Assembly (NCBI GenBank): GCA_014898415.1
Contig: RCTD01000011.1
Coordinates: forward strand, 806,001-870,000
Direction: 5' to 3'
DNA length: 64,000 nt
Origin: Stromatinia cepivora
Taxonomy: Eukaryota; Ascomycota; Leotiomycetes; Helotiales; Sclerotiniaceae
The notes under the pieces were generated by a model that did no database searches, was not told the DNA's origin, and saw nothing but the letters and a program-made list of their open reading frames with translations. Position numbers and translations under genes: made by a program. Numbering within the stretch: the stretch's first letter is position 1; the number at the start of each line of letters is the position of its first letter. Below, one piece after another: positions 1 through 11,786 of this stretch.

Positions 1-610
1 ACCAGACAACATACTGCTCTTGCAAATGATGAAAATAACCCCCAGCTCGAAGGAACACAGTCATTTGATGCTGAAAGATAGGGACATGAGTGCTTGGCTA
101 ACATTGATATCTGATTACAGGCTGCAAGACTTCTCTGATAGATTGCAATACGTGAAACTCGGAGAAAAACCATGGATAGACAAGGTTTTAGACTTGTTCA
201 AGTTGCTTCGAACTTGAACGAGGCTATCGAATATATTGAGGAAATTAAGGTACATGACTCTAGCTTACGATGGTAACATATGCTGACCTTCAGCATGACA
301 GACTGCCTTCCAATTCACTCAACCAGAAATGATTGTGGTCTTTTATCATGCCCTAAGAATATACCGGGATCATCGAACCCTAGCATCGAAACGGGCAGCT
401 CTCCTTTTGTGGGTTAGCTTCTTGGACATCAATTACCTTGATCTGCTTGTGAAATTCAAAAGGTTTGTCCCGGCAGAACTCCAACATTTGGTTAATTGCA
501 GAATCGTATATTTGGGTTTGCAGAGTTGGATGAGAACGAGCATGGAAGTGGAGTGGAGTCAGGAGTGGACTGAAATATGGGATTTGACAAGAAGTGATAG
601 CATGATATGA
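1..610 (+). CDS. 3' end of an unidentified protein-coding gene (partial, possibly broken)
   Basis: The last exon is 302-610 and ends in TGA. It joins in frame to an exon ending at 249 through a 52-nt intron (250-301) with a TGCTGAC branch site. The joined tail is rich in hydrophobic and aromatic residues, and its terminal part reads ...LVNCRIVYLGLQSW... I do not recognise the family. Upstream the frame is unclear. A good acceptor at 120 (branch GCTAAC) opens a different frame that stays open to a stop near 217, while the frame feeding the last exon has a TAG at 139-141. Either another intron lies near 140 or the gene carries a frameshift. The 5' part lies outside the window. Confidence 0.4.
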
Positions 611-2600
611 GAAGTACAGAAAGAGAGTCTATCTAAAGATTCATGAGTTCTGTAGTACCTGGTGGATAAAAAGAAAACCCTCAAACCTCCACGGTAAGAT
701 ATCTGCTTGGTTGTAATTGATATAAAAGCTGATACTGCTAGGGTCGATCAAACTACATTCACAAAGGAAAATTAGTTCTAGCAACAGTTGCTTAGGTAGA
801 TGATAAATTCATTCTCTCACAACTAGCAAGTAGTTGTGATGATACCATGTTTTTTAACGTCCAATATAATCTTCCCTAGCAAAATCTCCCTCCCAATCAA
901 GGGGGATCATATAACCCGTGCATGATTGACTTTGTATTCTTGAAGTTGCCAATCATGTTGTTTGAAGCCAGTATGCTAGGATCTAGTAAGAGATCAGCAC
1001 AACTTCCGCCTTCCTAAATAGATTGATAAGGCTGGAAACGGCAGAGCTAAGGGTGATCATGAGATTGCCCAAAATGCATGGATATATTGCTCAATGTTGG
1101 TCGAGGAAGGGAGCTGGATGAAAGAACTGTACTGTCTTGATACAGCATCTCATCCACGAATGTTGGAAATGATCTTTGGCAATACCCAATCTGTCATGAC
1201 GTTAGTCGGATGAACTTGGGTTGCCTAGGTTGTGTAGCTTTAGCAACCTATGCGGCAACCAAAAGAGAAACGCAGACTAGAAGTACTGCTAAACATTCGA
1301 AGAAATCACAAGGCTTGCCAGCAATGAGGGATATAATAAGAATTCCAGAAAAGACAGTCAGATTCCGATTAAGGTTTCTGACTACCAGATACGAGAATTC
1401 TGATGCAAAAGTGGCAATATTCAGGACATCCTGCACATTCTCGTTGGTACGATGAAATGAAGGGGAACCTGGCTGCAAGTCCCTAAGCCGAATGGAACTA
1501 TCAATCCATATTAAAGTTTGGGACAGAAGACATTTATCTCACACAAATGCTACCAGTCAAGGTTGAACATCTGGACATATGGTGTTACAGAACGAAGTAC
1601 GGAGGACGAGAACTAATGCGATTTTAGGGTCTTACAGGGCAATGACAACTACGTAGCCCCTGTAAGTTTTATCTTTCCGCCCAAAATAAAGCTAAACTGC
1701 CTGTAACAATTAGTATTGATTGGATGTAATTTTACTTTGATTTTTGATTCGACAAAATTACAGGCTTTTTTCGCCTATTCAAACACTAACTTATAGTGCT
1801 TCATCTAGATTGGCTTGATTGATTCTCAATTATAGTTTATTGTATATATCCTGTAAGTAGTCCCATCTTCACTCGGAACATTAAAAGTTCCGATAAATCC
1901 ATGCCTGAGGCTTGATTATGTAAGGAATGCTCCACCAGTAATTCTACATTGCATTAAGCACCCCCCCTTTCCCCGCCCCTTCAAATAATACAAATCAATC
2001 TATTTTGCACGAATTACGTTTCAGCCGCTGTCAAAATCCGTCCGATCTTCTACCTAAAACCCGCATTATCAAAGCGTCATGCTTTTCTTGGCTAAGCTTG
2101 TTTGTTGTGAAGATGTTAGCTTCGGGTATATAAATCCCTTCCGAGCATTTCTGCGGGGTAAGGTTATCCAATGACGGAAAATCTCGTTGTTGGATTAAGA
2201 TTTACGAATATGTTTGTTTACTTGCAGGTAGGATGTCGGGGAAAGAATGGAGTCTGCATGCACCCATTGGCATGGAAGTGTTTCTTCATCTACTCCGTAA
2301 CTCTTCCGAGTGGAATCATGATTTATTTTGTGGGGGAATATTAGGTATTATATATACTACCTAATTTAACGTAGGACAATATCCTCATGCTCTCTTCTTG
2401 CTCTATCATTCTTCGAACTCGGTGTTTTTGCTTCTTCATCGTGCTACTCATTGATTTCCTGTCGAGTCTACAGGTTACATTTATATTCTTTTCAACTTAT
2501 TAAATACCTGAGTTGGAATCTTTTGCTTCATTGCCATACTTTTACCTTCACAACACATCGCAATTTCGAATCAAACACCCGGTAATTCTAGAAAGGAATC
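611..2600. other. gene-free stretch
   Basis: No convincing gene. The short frames near 1210-1478 overlap on opposite strands and show no family signature. The 3' half (about 2100-2600) has TATA-like runs at about 2127 and 2350, and is probably the promoter and leader of the esterase gene that starts at 2601. Confidence 0.6.
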
Positions 2601-3540
2601 ATGAAGACTGCATCAGAACTCATATTGGCCATTTTGGCCTCTTCTGCACATGCTGTTCCGTTCAATCATGCTTTCGGTAGCTTTAATGGAGAACGCGTAA
2701 AACCAACAGCCGTTGATTCAAGCCTAGTTGCTGCACCTAGAGCCGAAGTACTTGCCGCATCAGCTGCTTCACCCACAGTTTACATGTGTGGAGATTCCAC
2801 CATGGCTCTCGGAGGGGGTGGACCCGGAACTCAAGGTTCGTACAAATCACAAAACATCTTCCTTGAATATCCGTAGCTAATTATTCACAGGCTGGGGTGT
2901 ATACCTCCCATACTCCCTCACTATCCCGGTCGTCAATGATGCCAAAGCCGGCCGCTCAGCCCGTTCCTACACCAATGAAAACCGCTTCGGTGAAGTCATC
3001 GCCACCATTAAATCTGGCGACATCGTCATTATCGAATTCGGACACAATGACGGAGGATCCCTCACCCCCACCGACAACGGGCGCTCCGATTGCCTAGGAG
3101 CCGGCAAGGAAACCTGCACCACAGCCGCTGGTGTAGTCGTGCAAACCTACCCCACCTATCTCACCAACGCAACCGAGCTCATGACCGCCAAAGGCGCCCA
3201 CGTCATCATTTCCTCCCCTACCCCCGATAACACATGCGAAACCGGTACATGTACATACACATCTCCTCGATTCACAGGGTATGGCGAGGAAGTTGTGAAG
3301 AATGTGGGAAGCATGGCTAGTTTTGTCGATCATGGTTCTTATGTTGCTAATGAGTATGCTGTTCTTGGTGCTAGTATTGTTAATACTTATTACCCAAATG
3401 ATCATACTCATACTGCTCCTGTTGCGGCTAATCTCGTTGCGGGGGTATTTGTTAAGGGGGTTTTGTGTGCGGGGTCTTCTAATCCTTTGTATTCTTATAT
3501 TAAGAATAGCACGGCCAGTGTTGTTGGCAGCTGTATATAA
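2601..3540 (+). CDS. secreted rhamnogalacturonan acetylesterase (SGNH/GDSL hydrolase, CE12)
   Basis: Exons 2601-2835 and 2891-3540, with a 55-nt intron (GTTCGT...CACAG), encode 294 residues. The N-terminus is a signal peptide ending near AHA (about residue 18), followed by a short linker. The SGNH blocks are visible: GDSTM with nucleophile Ser66 (block I), a Gly in the KAGRSARS block, the GHND block with its oxyanion Asn, and Asp249/His252 in NDHTHTAP (block V). The family removes acetyl groups from the rhamnogalacturonan I backbone of pectin outside the cell, opening it to lyases and hydrolases. This fits a plant-associated fungus. The length is slightly above the usual 230-260 residues because of the linker. 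The family call is secure; the exact substrate is inferred. Confidence 0.9.
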
Positions 3541-6216
3541 TATAGTGCTTGAGCATGATTTGAGGCGTGGGGTAGTGGAGAGGATAAAATACTTTTTTGT
3601 ATATATTTAGCTGGAATGAATGAAGATACTATCAATAATACACAATACCACCAACAAAGCAAGCTACATTCGTATTTATATAAATCCAAGACAAAATAAA
3701 TATAATAATCAGCCCAAACCCTTCCCTTGATAGCATATACTTAGCACACCAAGTTGAAGTTACGAATTAGGAGCAGCTAAGTAGAGGCATGAAAATACAA
3801 TGGCAATGGTGATCTTTGATTTCTCTATCTTCACTTGTCAATAGTGACAACAAGACATAAACCAGAATGTTACTGACCTCATCATCAAAAAGCCATGCTC
3901 ATCATCATCACCACTATCAAAAAACAGCAAATCTCAAAATCCACAATCTTCAAATATCTTTTTTGTTCTTGTAGATACTATAATCCAACAAGATATTCTC
4001 AGGAAATCTCTCATTAATTATTTTTATCTTCAAGATATATAGGAGATGAAGATTTAAGAACTGGAATTATGATATAGGATAGTAGATGGAATCCAAGATC
4101 TTTCTTTACCTGTAGCCCGAGCCATAAAACATTTGGTGGTTTTGTATTTAAGATATTATACTGGCTATTCTTTTTATCCTTGTGCTAATCCCATGGATAC
4201 TTACTTATTCAGTGAGCTAGATCCCTAGTTTGAATATTGAATTTTTCAGAAATATGATCTGACCAGCTACAACAGCTACCCCAAATCCTCCCGAGTCTCG
4301 ATCCAGATACATCATAATTTTTAAAAAAAAATGCATAGTGGTATTCAAATCCATATTCGATCTCAGGATACAGGACACCGACTCTAGAAGCTTCCCCCTC
4401 CCCCTTAAAAAAAATAGAACTTAAAGTTCTAAGTTTATCGACAACTCACTACAATCTTCAATAACAACTCACTACAAACTTCAACAACAACTCTCACCAC
4501 ACCCTCTGCAAAACAAGAAAGCTACCCAACTACTCAATCTCAGAACATAATTTCCAGATTTCCGTAAATTCAACACATCAAGATCAATTACCCCATCAAC
4601 ACCCCCCAGTCCGCCGCAACATTCCCACTCAATATTTGATCGTACCATCTAGCAAAAGATCCATCTTGAAATAACAGCAGCATGCTAGACTATGGATTCT
4701 ATCACTCAACCTCTCCAAAAGTCCAATACACAACATAACTAACTCAAGATTCCTAGCACAGGAGCTCAATGCACAACATAGCCGGCAATATAATTTTCCA
4801 ATAAATCTTTTAAGTGTCCAAGCATAAATCTCAAACCTCGAACCAAAAAAAAGTACTCAAAACATTTCCTACGAATCAAATCTCGAACTTCGCAACTGCC
4901 AGCTAAATATATAAGCATATGTACCTAATAAAATCACAGCGCGTTCCGCAGATTTATTTTCTCCGCTTGGTTATATATATACTGTACTTGATTAAGCAGA
5001 TCCCTATGGATTTACGAGATTCAAGTCCAGTCAATGGAATTCCGCGAGGCGCCGTTTGATATCTGTGCGACCGCGGGAAGAGATTGTACAGGCTCTTCGC
5101 CGGCTTCTGGATAGCGTGCGACACTGTAATTCTTCTGCAAGGATTCAACATTCGGGGAGAAGTACGACCTTTTCCCAGATACTTCGACCGAAACTGCCGG
5201 GCTGATGGAGATGTGGTGTATAATGCTGGTGCGATATTTCGCTGCGAAACCTTGATTCTAGTGGTTCCAACAAGATTTTATCCAACCTTTACCATATCTC
5301 ACTCCCACCACAACTAATATCAGTCACAAGGCCGATTGTATTGCGAGACAAGACTGTACAGGGCATCGAAACCATACCTCAATCCCTCTATTATATACAC
5401 CTGTCTGACTTTGACTTTGGCTGGTGTCTTTTCTTTTCATTTTTTAATTAGAAACATTTCTTGTATGATTTGGCACCTATAGCTATCTGGGACCCCTGTA
5501 TCCAATAAACCACCACTTCACCCTTGCTCCGACGGCCTCACGGTACCTGTGCTCGCTAGACAGTTAACCTCGAGCATATAGGAGACGTCTCCCGTACTAA
5601 CCGATACCCCACTATCAAAAGGACTTTTTGGAAATGAGCCAGTGAGGGCATACTTCCATCATCGCAGATTGCAGACGACAGCACAACTTCCAGAGCAAAA
5701 TTCGCAGTATCATTTATGACTACACCGCACTGGGACCAATCCAAGAGATTCATTCAGCTCGTATAATCAAGACAGTTGTTCATCACCAGCCGACATCAAT
5801 CTTCAATACCACTTCAGGAAAGTTTTCGGCGATGAATTGCGATTATAGTAACAGGATCAGATCAAGCTTTCGAGGCATTTTTTCGTCACTAGATTGATGC
5901 ATGCTAGGATTAGTGGATTTTTGTGTAGCTGATTGACAGCAATGGATACGAAGACTGTTATGGATAGCGTAAAATAGAAGACCAGAATCGCATCGGCTAA
6001 GTCCTACAGGACTAAATAGCGAGGCGAGAGCTTCGGAAGCATGAACGCGGATATATTAAGGAGGATTTGGAGAGAAGCTTGCTCTGACGGATTCCAAGGA
6101 TGAAAAAAGGAATAGGAAATGAAACAAGAAAGGGCGCAGTCACTAAGAACCGTGTTTGACTTTCTAATAGTTTCAGCATAAACGACAATAATATGTACTA
6201 AATTTTGCCATTTAAT
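3541..6216. other. long gene-free stretch
   Basis: About 2.7 kb between the esterase and the DAHP synthase, which converge on this gap. All frames are short and show no conserved motif. The part at 3900-4900 is A/C-rich with short low-complexity runs. A separate 77-codon frame at 5084-5317 and others near 5556-5753 look accidental. The two 3' UTRs must lie at the ends. Confidence 0.6.
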
Positions 6217-7762
6217 CTAATTTTTGGTATGCCCCTCACGGAAGTGACCCGCAATCAAGAAAGCCATCTCCAGTGCTTGCTTTTCGTTCAACCTTGGATC
6301 ACAGAAACTGGTGTAGTTCAACGATAAATCTTCCTCGGCAAGTCCCTCACTACCGCCAGTACATTCCGTCACAGCATCACCGGTCAATTCAAGATGAACG
6401 CCTCCAAGGTAGCTTCCTTCTTCCTGGTGAACTGCCAAAGTCTCTTGAAGCTCGGAAAATATATCTGTAAACTGTCTCGTCTTGATGCCGGTTGACGTAG
6501 ATCTTGTGTTTCCATGCATTGGATCACATTGCCAAACGACGCTTCGAGCATATTCACTATCTTCAACTGTTCGGATGTGTTTGGGAAGAAGTGTACGGAC
6601 TTTCGAAGCTCCATAACGAGTGATGAGTGTTATCTTGCCGACTTCTACTGTTGGGTTGAGCTTTCGAAGGAGCTCCAAAAGATCCGAACAAGAAGTCGTG
6701 GGACCCACTTTGACACCGATTGGATTAGCTATACCACGGAAGTACTCAATATGTGCTCCATCCACTTGTCTTGTCCGGTCACCAATCCAAAGAAAATGTG
6801 CCGATGTATTGAAGTATGCCTTTCCGTCCTCCGTGGGATCAATATTCTTATTGCCGTTTGCATCGGCTTGTGAGTTTTGAGATGGGTCTTTAAGTCTTCG
6901 AGTAAGGCTCTGTTCATACTCAAGTAAAAGCCCTTCGTGACTGGTGTAGAGGTCAACTCCTCGGAGTTGATCAGCAGTATCTGCACCAATAGTACGCATG
7001 AAACGTAAGCTCTCGCTGATGGAGTCGACAATTTTTGAGTATCTCTCTTGCAACTCAGGATCCCGAACGTGACCAAGACCCCAATTCATTGGGCTATGAA
7101 GATCGGCAATACCAGATGATAGAGATGCGCGAATGAAGTTGAGAGTGGCTGCGGAGTGAAAGTATGCACTGCTGCGAGTCAGTCAAGTACCGTGATAGCT
7201 CTCAGATCTGGGCTTACCTAACAAGTCTTTGTGGGTCTAAATTTCTCTCTTCAACATCGTAACCATTCAAGATGTCTCCTCTAAAAGATGGTGTCTCCTT
7301 GCCATCTACCATCTCTGTGGGGCTTGATCTCGGCTTTGCATATTGACCTGCCATTCTTGCAATTCTGACTACTTTCTTGTTGGCTCCCCAAACGAGAACC
7401 AAACTCATCTGAAGTAAGAGCTTGATCTTTGATTCGATTGCATTCTCCTCACAGTAGTCGAATAGTTCAGCACAGTCACCACCTTGAAGAAGAAATGCCT
7501 TGCCAAGAGCTACATCTCGTAAACTTTCTTTGAGCCGAATAATTTCTGTAGGAGTGACAATGGGAGGAAGACGTTGAAGTTTTGATAAAGACTTCTCTAC
7601 ATTCTTGCGGTCTTCATATATTGCATCTTGCTTGATCGGTTTTGTAGTCCAAGAGCTTGGAGACCATGGCTCAACCTGGCGGGGTAATGACTCAACGGGC
7701 CGGTCCATAGGTGCTCCATCATAGTTAAATCCCAATTCAGCTCCAGGACCAAAGGTTGGCAT
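6217..7762 (-). CDS. class II 3-deoxy-7-phosphoheptulonate (DAHP) synthase
   Basis: Minus-strand exons 7762-7218 and 7171-6217 are joined across a 46-nt intron (GTAAGC...CGCAG) and encode 499 residues. The enzyme condenses phosphoenolpyruvate and erythrose 4-phosphate, the first step of the shikimate pathway to aromatic amino acids. Class II landmarks appear in order: QGGDCAE with the metal-binding Cys, ARMAGQYAKPRS, SPMNWGLGH, VGPTTSCSDL, ITRYGA, CDPMHGNT and GGVHLELTGDAVTECTGG. This is the plant/bacterial-type enzyme, unrelated in sequence to the yeast Aro3/Aro4 class I enzymes, and many filamentous fungi carry it. The start is supported by a typical first exon beginning MPTFGPGAELGF. Length is close to the family norm of 450-500. 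Confidence 0.93.
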
Positions 7763-8166
7763 TTTGAAATGAGTCGTAATGTGATTCCTAAATTGGAAAA
7801 ATTGAAGCTATACAAAGTTGTAATGAGATGACAAATTGACTTAAAATAGTAAAGAAAGTGGTAAAAATAAGGTGATTGTTTTGCGGGGTGAAATAATAAA
7901 AATTGAAGTGTGTGTCTTGATCACTTGGCTCGAGCTTATTGTTAGACTCTTATTAACTTTTATCAGGCTACTGCCGGGGCTACGTTTGCCGATATAGGCC
8001 TGTCAGCCCTACAGATGTGAACTTGCAGCCCAAACCAAAACTTAGCGTCCTAATCAATAACAACTTGTGCTATAACAACTTGTGCTTGGATCCTTTTAAA
8101 CATCACTCTGACAATTTTCCTTGTGCAAACAATTGTCAATCAAGTCCTAATCTTTTTATTATCAAA
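7763..8166. promoter_or_regulatory. shared divergent promoter region
   Basis: About 400 bp between two genes transcribed away from each other: DAHP synthase to the left and the HYPK-like protein to the right. It must hold both leaders. No specific site could be assigned. Confidence 0.5.
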
Positions 8167-8792
8167 ATGTCCGAATCTCAACCCCCTACAGTAGTCGAAG
8201 GTGCAACCACGGGCGATGTAGATGATGAAATTCCTCAAACAGCCAAGTCCGCAGAAGATCGGAAAGCAGCAGCAGCTCTCTCCTCCCTCGATGCTCCTCG
8301 CGAAGACGATTCTACTGCTACAAAAGAGATAGATCAAGAGGCTGTGCGGAAAGCTATGGATAGGTTGGCAGGCGCCACAAACGGAACCGTTGCAAAGAAG
8401 GGAGATGAAAAAAAGATTGTGAAGAAGACAGTGAAGGTTGAAGCAGCCGATGTTACTTTATTGGTATGTTGATTCTAATATACGGAACTTAGACATTGAG
8501 CACTGGTTTGAGTTGAATCCCTTTGTTTGAAATAAAGTCTTTGTTCTTAGCTATTATCACTCCCACCCAAGACAAACTTTTCTTTGCTGATCACACTGTG
8601 CCTTTCCTATTCCCCGATTTTATCGCTCCCTGGCTATGCTTTGATGCTTGAATCTGGTGTTCGAGGCTAATTGAATTGCTATTGCAGGTTGAGGAACTCG
8701 AATTGACAAAGATCAAGGCCACAGAGTTATTAAAGGCTCATGATGGTGATGCTGCGAAAGCATTGAAAGCATATATTACTCCTGTGGCATGA
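8167..8792 (+). CDS. HYPK-like UBA-domain protein (NatA-associated)
   Basis: Exons 8167-8463 and 8688-8792 are joined over a 224-nt intron (GTATGT...TTGCAG) and encode 133 residues. The long N-terminal half is acidic, disordered and Ala-rich (RKAAAALSSLDAP). It is followed by a basic Lys stretch and a C-terminal UBA fold spanning the intron: VEELELTKIKATELLKAHDG, then a helix with AAKALKAYI. This layout matches huntingtin-interacting protein K and NAC-alpha-type UBA domains. HYPK binds the ribosomal N-terminal acetyltransferase NatA and limits its activity. I chose the ATG at 8167 because the upstream in-frame start at 8017 adds residues unlike the family. The fold is well supported; the NatA link is by family analogy. 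Confidence 0.82.
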
Positions 8793-10251
8793 TATAAGTG
8801 GATGATTATGATCAATGCAGGGACTGGCATAGCGTTGGAGTTATAAATTGTGCTAGATGGCTGTCAGTGAGCCCTCCAAAGACTTCATTCCAAGGTCTCT
8901 GAATTTATTTATGGATCCGACCGCAAACTATGGCATGGCAAACATTTCCGAATGTCTTTAATGTGTTTCCTTATACCTAGCTATGCAGATTTGACAATTG
9001 TAGGAGCATTCCCGGATGTCATTCTCGGATCATCGGTATCCCGTACTTTGGTCGGCGATCCAGAACAGCACTACTGCATCGTAGTCATGTAGTGCGAGTG
9101 AGTACAAACTTTACCAGCTCCCCAGATTCTGATCGTTGTCAGACTCTTCCTTCCGTGCAATTCGATCGTTTTGTGTTTCATCGATTGCGGAAATGCGGAT
9201 TAAGAGGCTTATTTTGTAATATTGTAGTTCATGTAAAGCTATGTGGCTTTGGCGCATCTCTATATTATGCCCCTGCTTGCCTTGCAGAATCGCTCTTGCT
9301 AAGGAGGTGGCAACAATGTCTTTTGTGTGTCAGCAACAACTCTCGCTACAATCACCAAAGAACATCACTTGTTGCGGGCAACTGCATATTCTCCTTACAC
9401 AACTACTGCACCTTTGCAGAATTGGTCTTGATATGTTTCACGGCTGTGCCAAGCTTTAACGTATGATACATGGATAGCAACCTTGCTAGAATATGCACTT
9501 TCCCGTTCAATGATCAAGAATTGGTTTCTGTGAAGTCGAAGAGGCTATGATTTGCATCTCAATTGGTGGCGCCAATCCTAGAAAAAGATCGTTGAACCCG
9601 TCAGCAATGGTATGTATGGTAACTTTCCGAAGAATATTAGGAACCGGAGGGGTGGCTTCAACTGGAGAGTAGGGCTGCATAACAACATCAATAAGATTGC
9701 CTGTTGCTCAATGTTGAAGTACAATGGCAGCTTGCATCTTCAGGTCTCGAGTCCGAGATTGTATACTTGTATGCTTGTATGCTTGCCAATTCAAGTAGCC
9801 AAGCGCTGGAGATTCGATATAATAGAAAAGTAGGACAAGATCGGATAAGGTTGTGAGACCCCAAATTTCATCTCGTAGATTATCGAAATTTCTTCTTCAG
9901 ATGATATTTGTCTCTTCTTGACAACCTCTCTTTCTTTTCATCTTCATCTTTTTATCTTTTTGGATGTTGGTGTTCCCCCTTCCATCAGCAGACTTCATGA
10001 AGAGACGGAGTGTCAAATTTAAAGTTGGTACTAGCGTCAATTTTGGGACGGGAGGAAGAGGTATTCACCAAGAGGGGTACGGTTTTCAATTTCAATTGAA
10101 TTATTTTCTACTTCAAATTATTTTCTCTTTTCTTACATCTTCACGTTGTTACCACTCATAAGGAGAAGTTTTCTTTTTTGAAAACCTCTTCTTGTCAAAA
10201 GAGTCTTTAACAATCACTGTTATACTGAAGTCATCGATACTCAAGGGAAAG
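8793..10251. other. gene-free stretch
   Basis: About 1.45 kb. Frames of 72-124 codons near 9092-9466 overlap one another and show no motif. The 3' end (from about 9880) is pyrimidine-rich and likely serves as promoter and leader of the membrane-protein gene at 10252. Confidence 0.55.
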
Positions 10252-11786
10252 ATGGCTCCTTTAATTTCTCGTGGGATTGTTTCGCCTTCAAATTCTGAAC
10301 TTCTTCACAATACCATTGGTTTTGTTATTCCTTCCTTTGTCTTGTTCGGTTTCCGAATGTAAGTAAGCATCCATATACATACATACTTTTGCAAGTTACT
10401 TCAATTACTTCAAGTAGGTATTTCTTATATGATGGCGCAGCTAACGTATATTTTCATCTTAGTCTCAATGCCACCTGGGTCATGGCGAAGATGAGATTTG
10501 AAGATTGGCTTATGTGTCTTACAATGGTAAGTATTATGTTCATTCCTATGTTGCGCTTCTGTTACAGTCTATATCTAACAAACTCCAAGTGCTTCTATAC
10601 CGTTCTCTTGGTCTTGGTTAATGTTTCCGCTCGTTACGAAACCAATTTGTTCCCTCCAGAGCAGTTGTCTGCAATTTTGGCTGATCCTGATGATGTCGCT
10701 TCGCGCGTTCATGGCTCTATCATTGTCATTCCGCTCGAACAATGTATGCTTGCTTCTACCTGGTGCGTCAAGGTTTGCATTTGGCTATTCTTGTGGCGTC
10801 TTTGGTAAGTTTATGACCTGTTCCATCTCACAGCCACCCTCGAAGCTGACCCTGCTCAAGCCGCAATCTTCCACATCTGCAAATGGCACTCAAGATTCTT
10901 ATGGGATATATTATTGTTGGATACGTTGTAATTATGTTTGTCTACTACGTTGGTGTCTGCCGTCCATTCAAACAATACTGGGCAGTTCCCGTTCAAGATG
11001 AACAATGTGCGACTTATCAGCATTACTCTATCGTTCAAATGGTTTTCAATATCAGCTCTGATCTCGGGCTGATCCTCATCCCACTTTGGATGTTCTATAT
11101 TGCACGTTTACCGCCCATGCGCAAAGCTATCTTAATGGCTGTTTTCTCTCTCGCTGTGTTTACAATCCTTGCTGCTATCTTAAACAAGTAAGTTGTTCCA
11201 ATTCAGCTTCAACTTTTCATCGATAACTGACGATTTCTTAGGTACTATAATTTCGCCAGCCCTATGACAACAACTTATCAACTTTGGTACATTCGAGAGT
11301 CTTCAGTGGCCATCTGGGTTGGTAATATTATTTGCTGCTGGCAGATTGTACAAAAGATCTTCAAGGCTCGCTCCTTCGATAATCAAAAGCAAGAGATCGA
11401 AATGCACCCCGAGATGGTTGCTCGTATGCAAAATCCCTCAAATTATACGGAGAATGGTAGCCCAAAGCCAAAAGATTGGATGGATCAACTCGTTGCTCGT
11501 CGAAAGGCTATGGGGGAATTCCTCTCTGTTGCTACCCGTTCCCGTTTCACCAACCGTGGTACCGGCCGTTCTGGTGTACACTTGAACTCTTTCAGTGATC
11601 ACACAGGTCTTGCCAATTCTCGTGGGGATCCGATGTAAGTACTCACAGTTTTCGCTCCCCCCACATATCCGCTACCTCAATTAATACTAATTTCATATCT
11701 TCAGCTCTATGATGACAATGGAGAAAGGTGATGATGAAGCTATTTCGCCAACTCTAGCCTACAGAGAGAACGAGAAGATTGCCTAG
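10252..11786 (+). CDS. fungal rhodopsin-type (PTH11/SAT4-like) seven-helix membrane protein
   Basis: Six exons (10252-10358, 10418-10526, 10590-10804, 10861-11187, 11242-11634, 11705-11786) give 410 residues in one frame. Introns are 54-70 nt, most with CTAAC/CTGAC branch sites. About seven hydrophobic segments are visible, followed by a hydrophilic tail of about 130 residues. Typical features are the MRFEDWLM motif before helix 2, Cys residues in the loops (YVGVCRPF, EQCATY), an NISSDLGLILIP helix and the WYIRESSVAIWVGNI segment. The family is fungus-specific and includes PTH11-type candidate receptors, but most members have no known ligand. I see no CFEM domain at the N-terminus. The second intron (10527-10589) is 63 nt and has no in-frame stop, so keeping it would insert 21 residues rather than end the protein. 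Confidence 0.82.

Noticed and set aside
1210..1478. Overlapping frames of 76-81 codons on both strands
   Set aside because: No family features, no splice partners, and they overlap each other almost completely.
3094..3411. A 105-codon minus-strand frame in the acetylesterase gene
   Set aside because: It is a shadow of the esterase coding strand, which has all family motifs.
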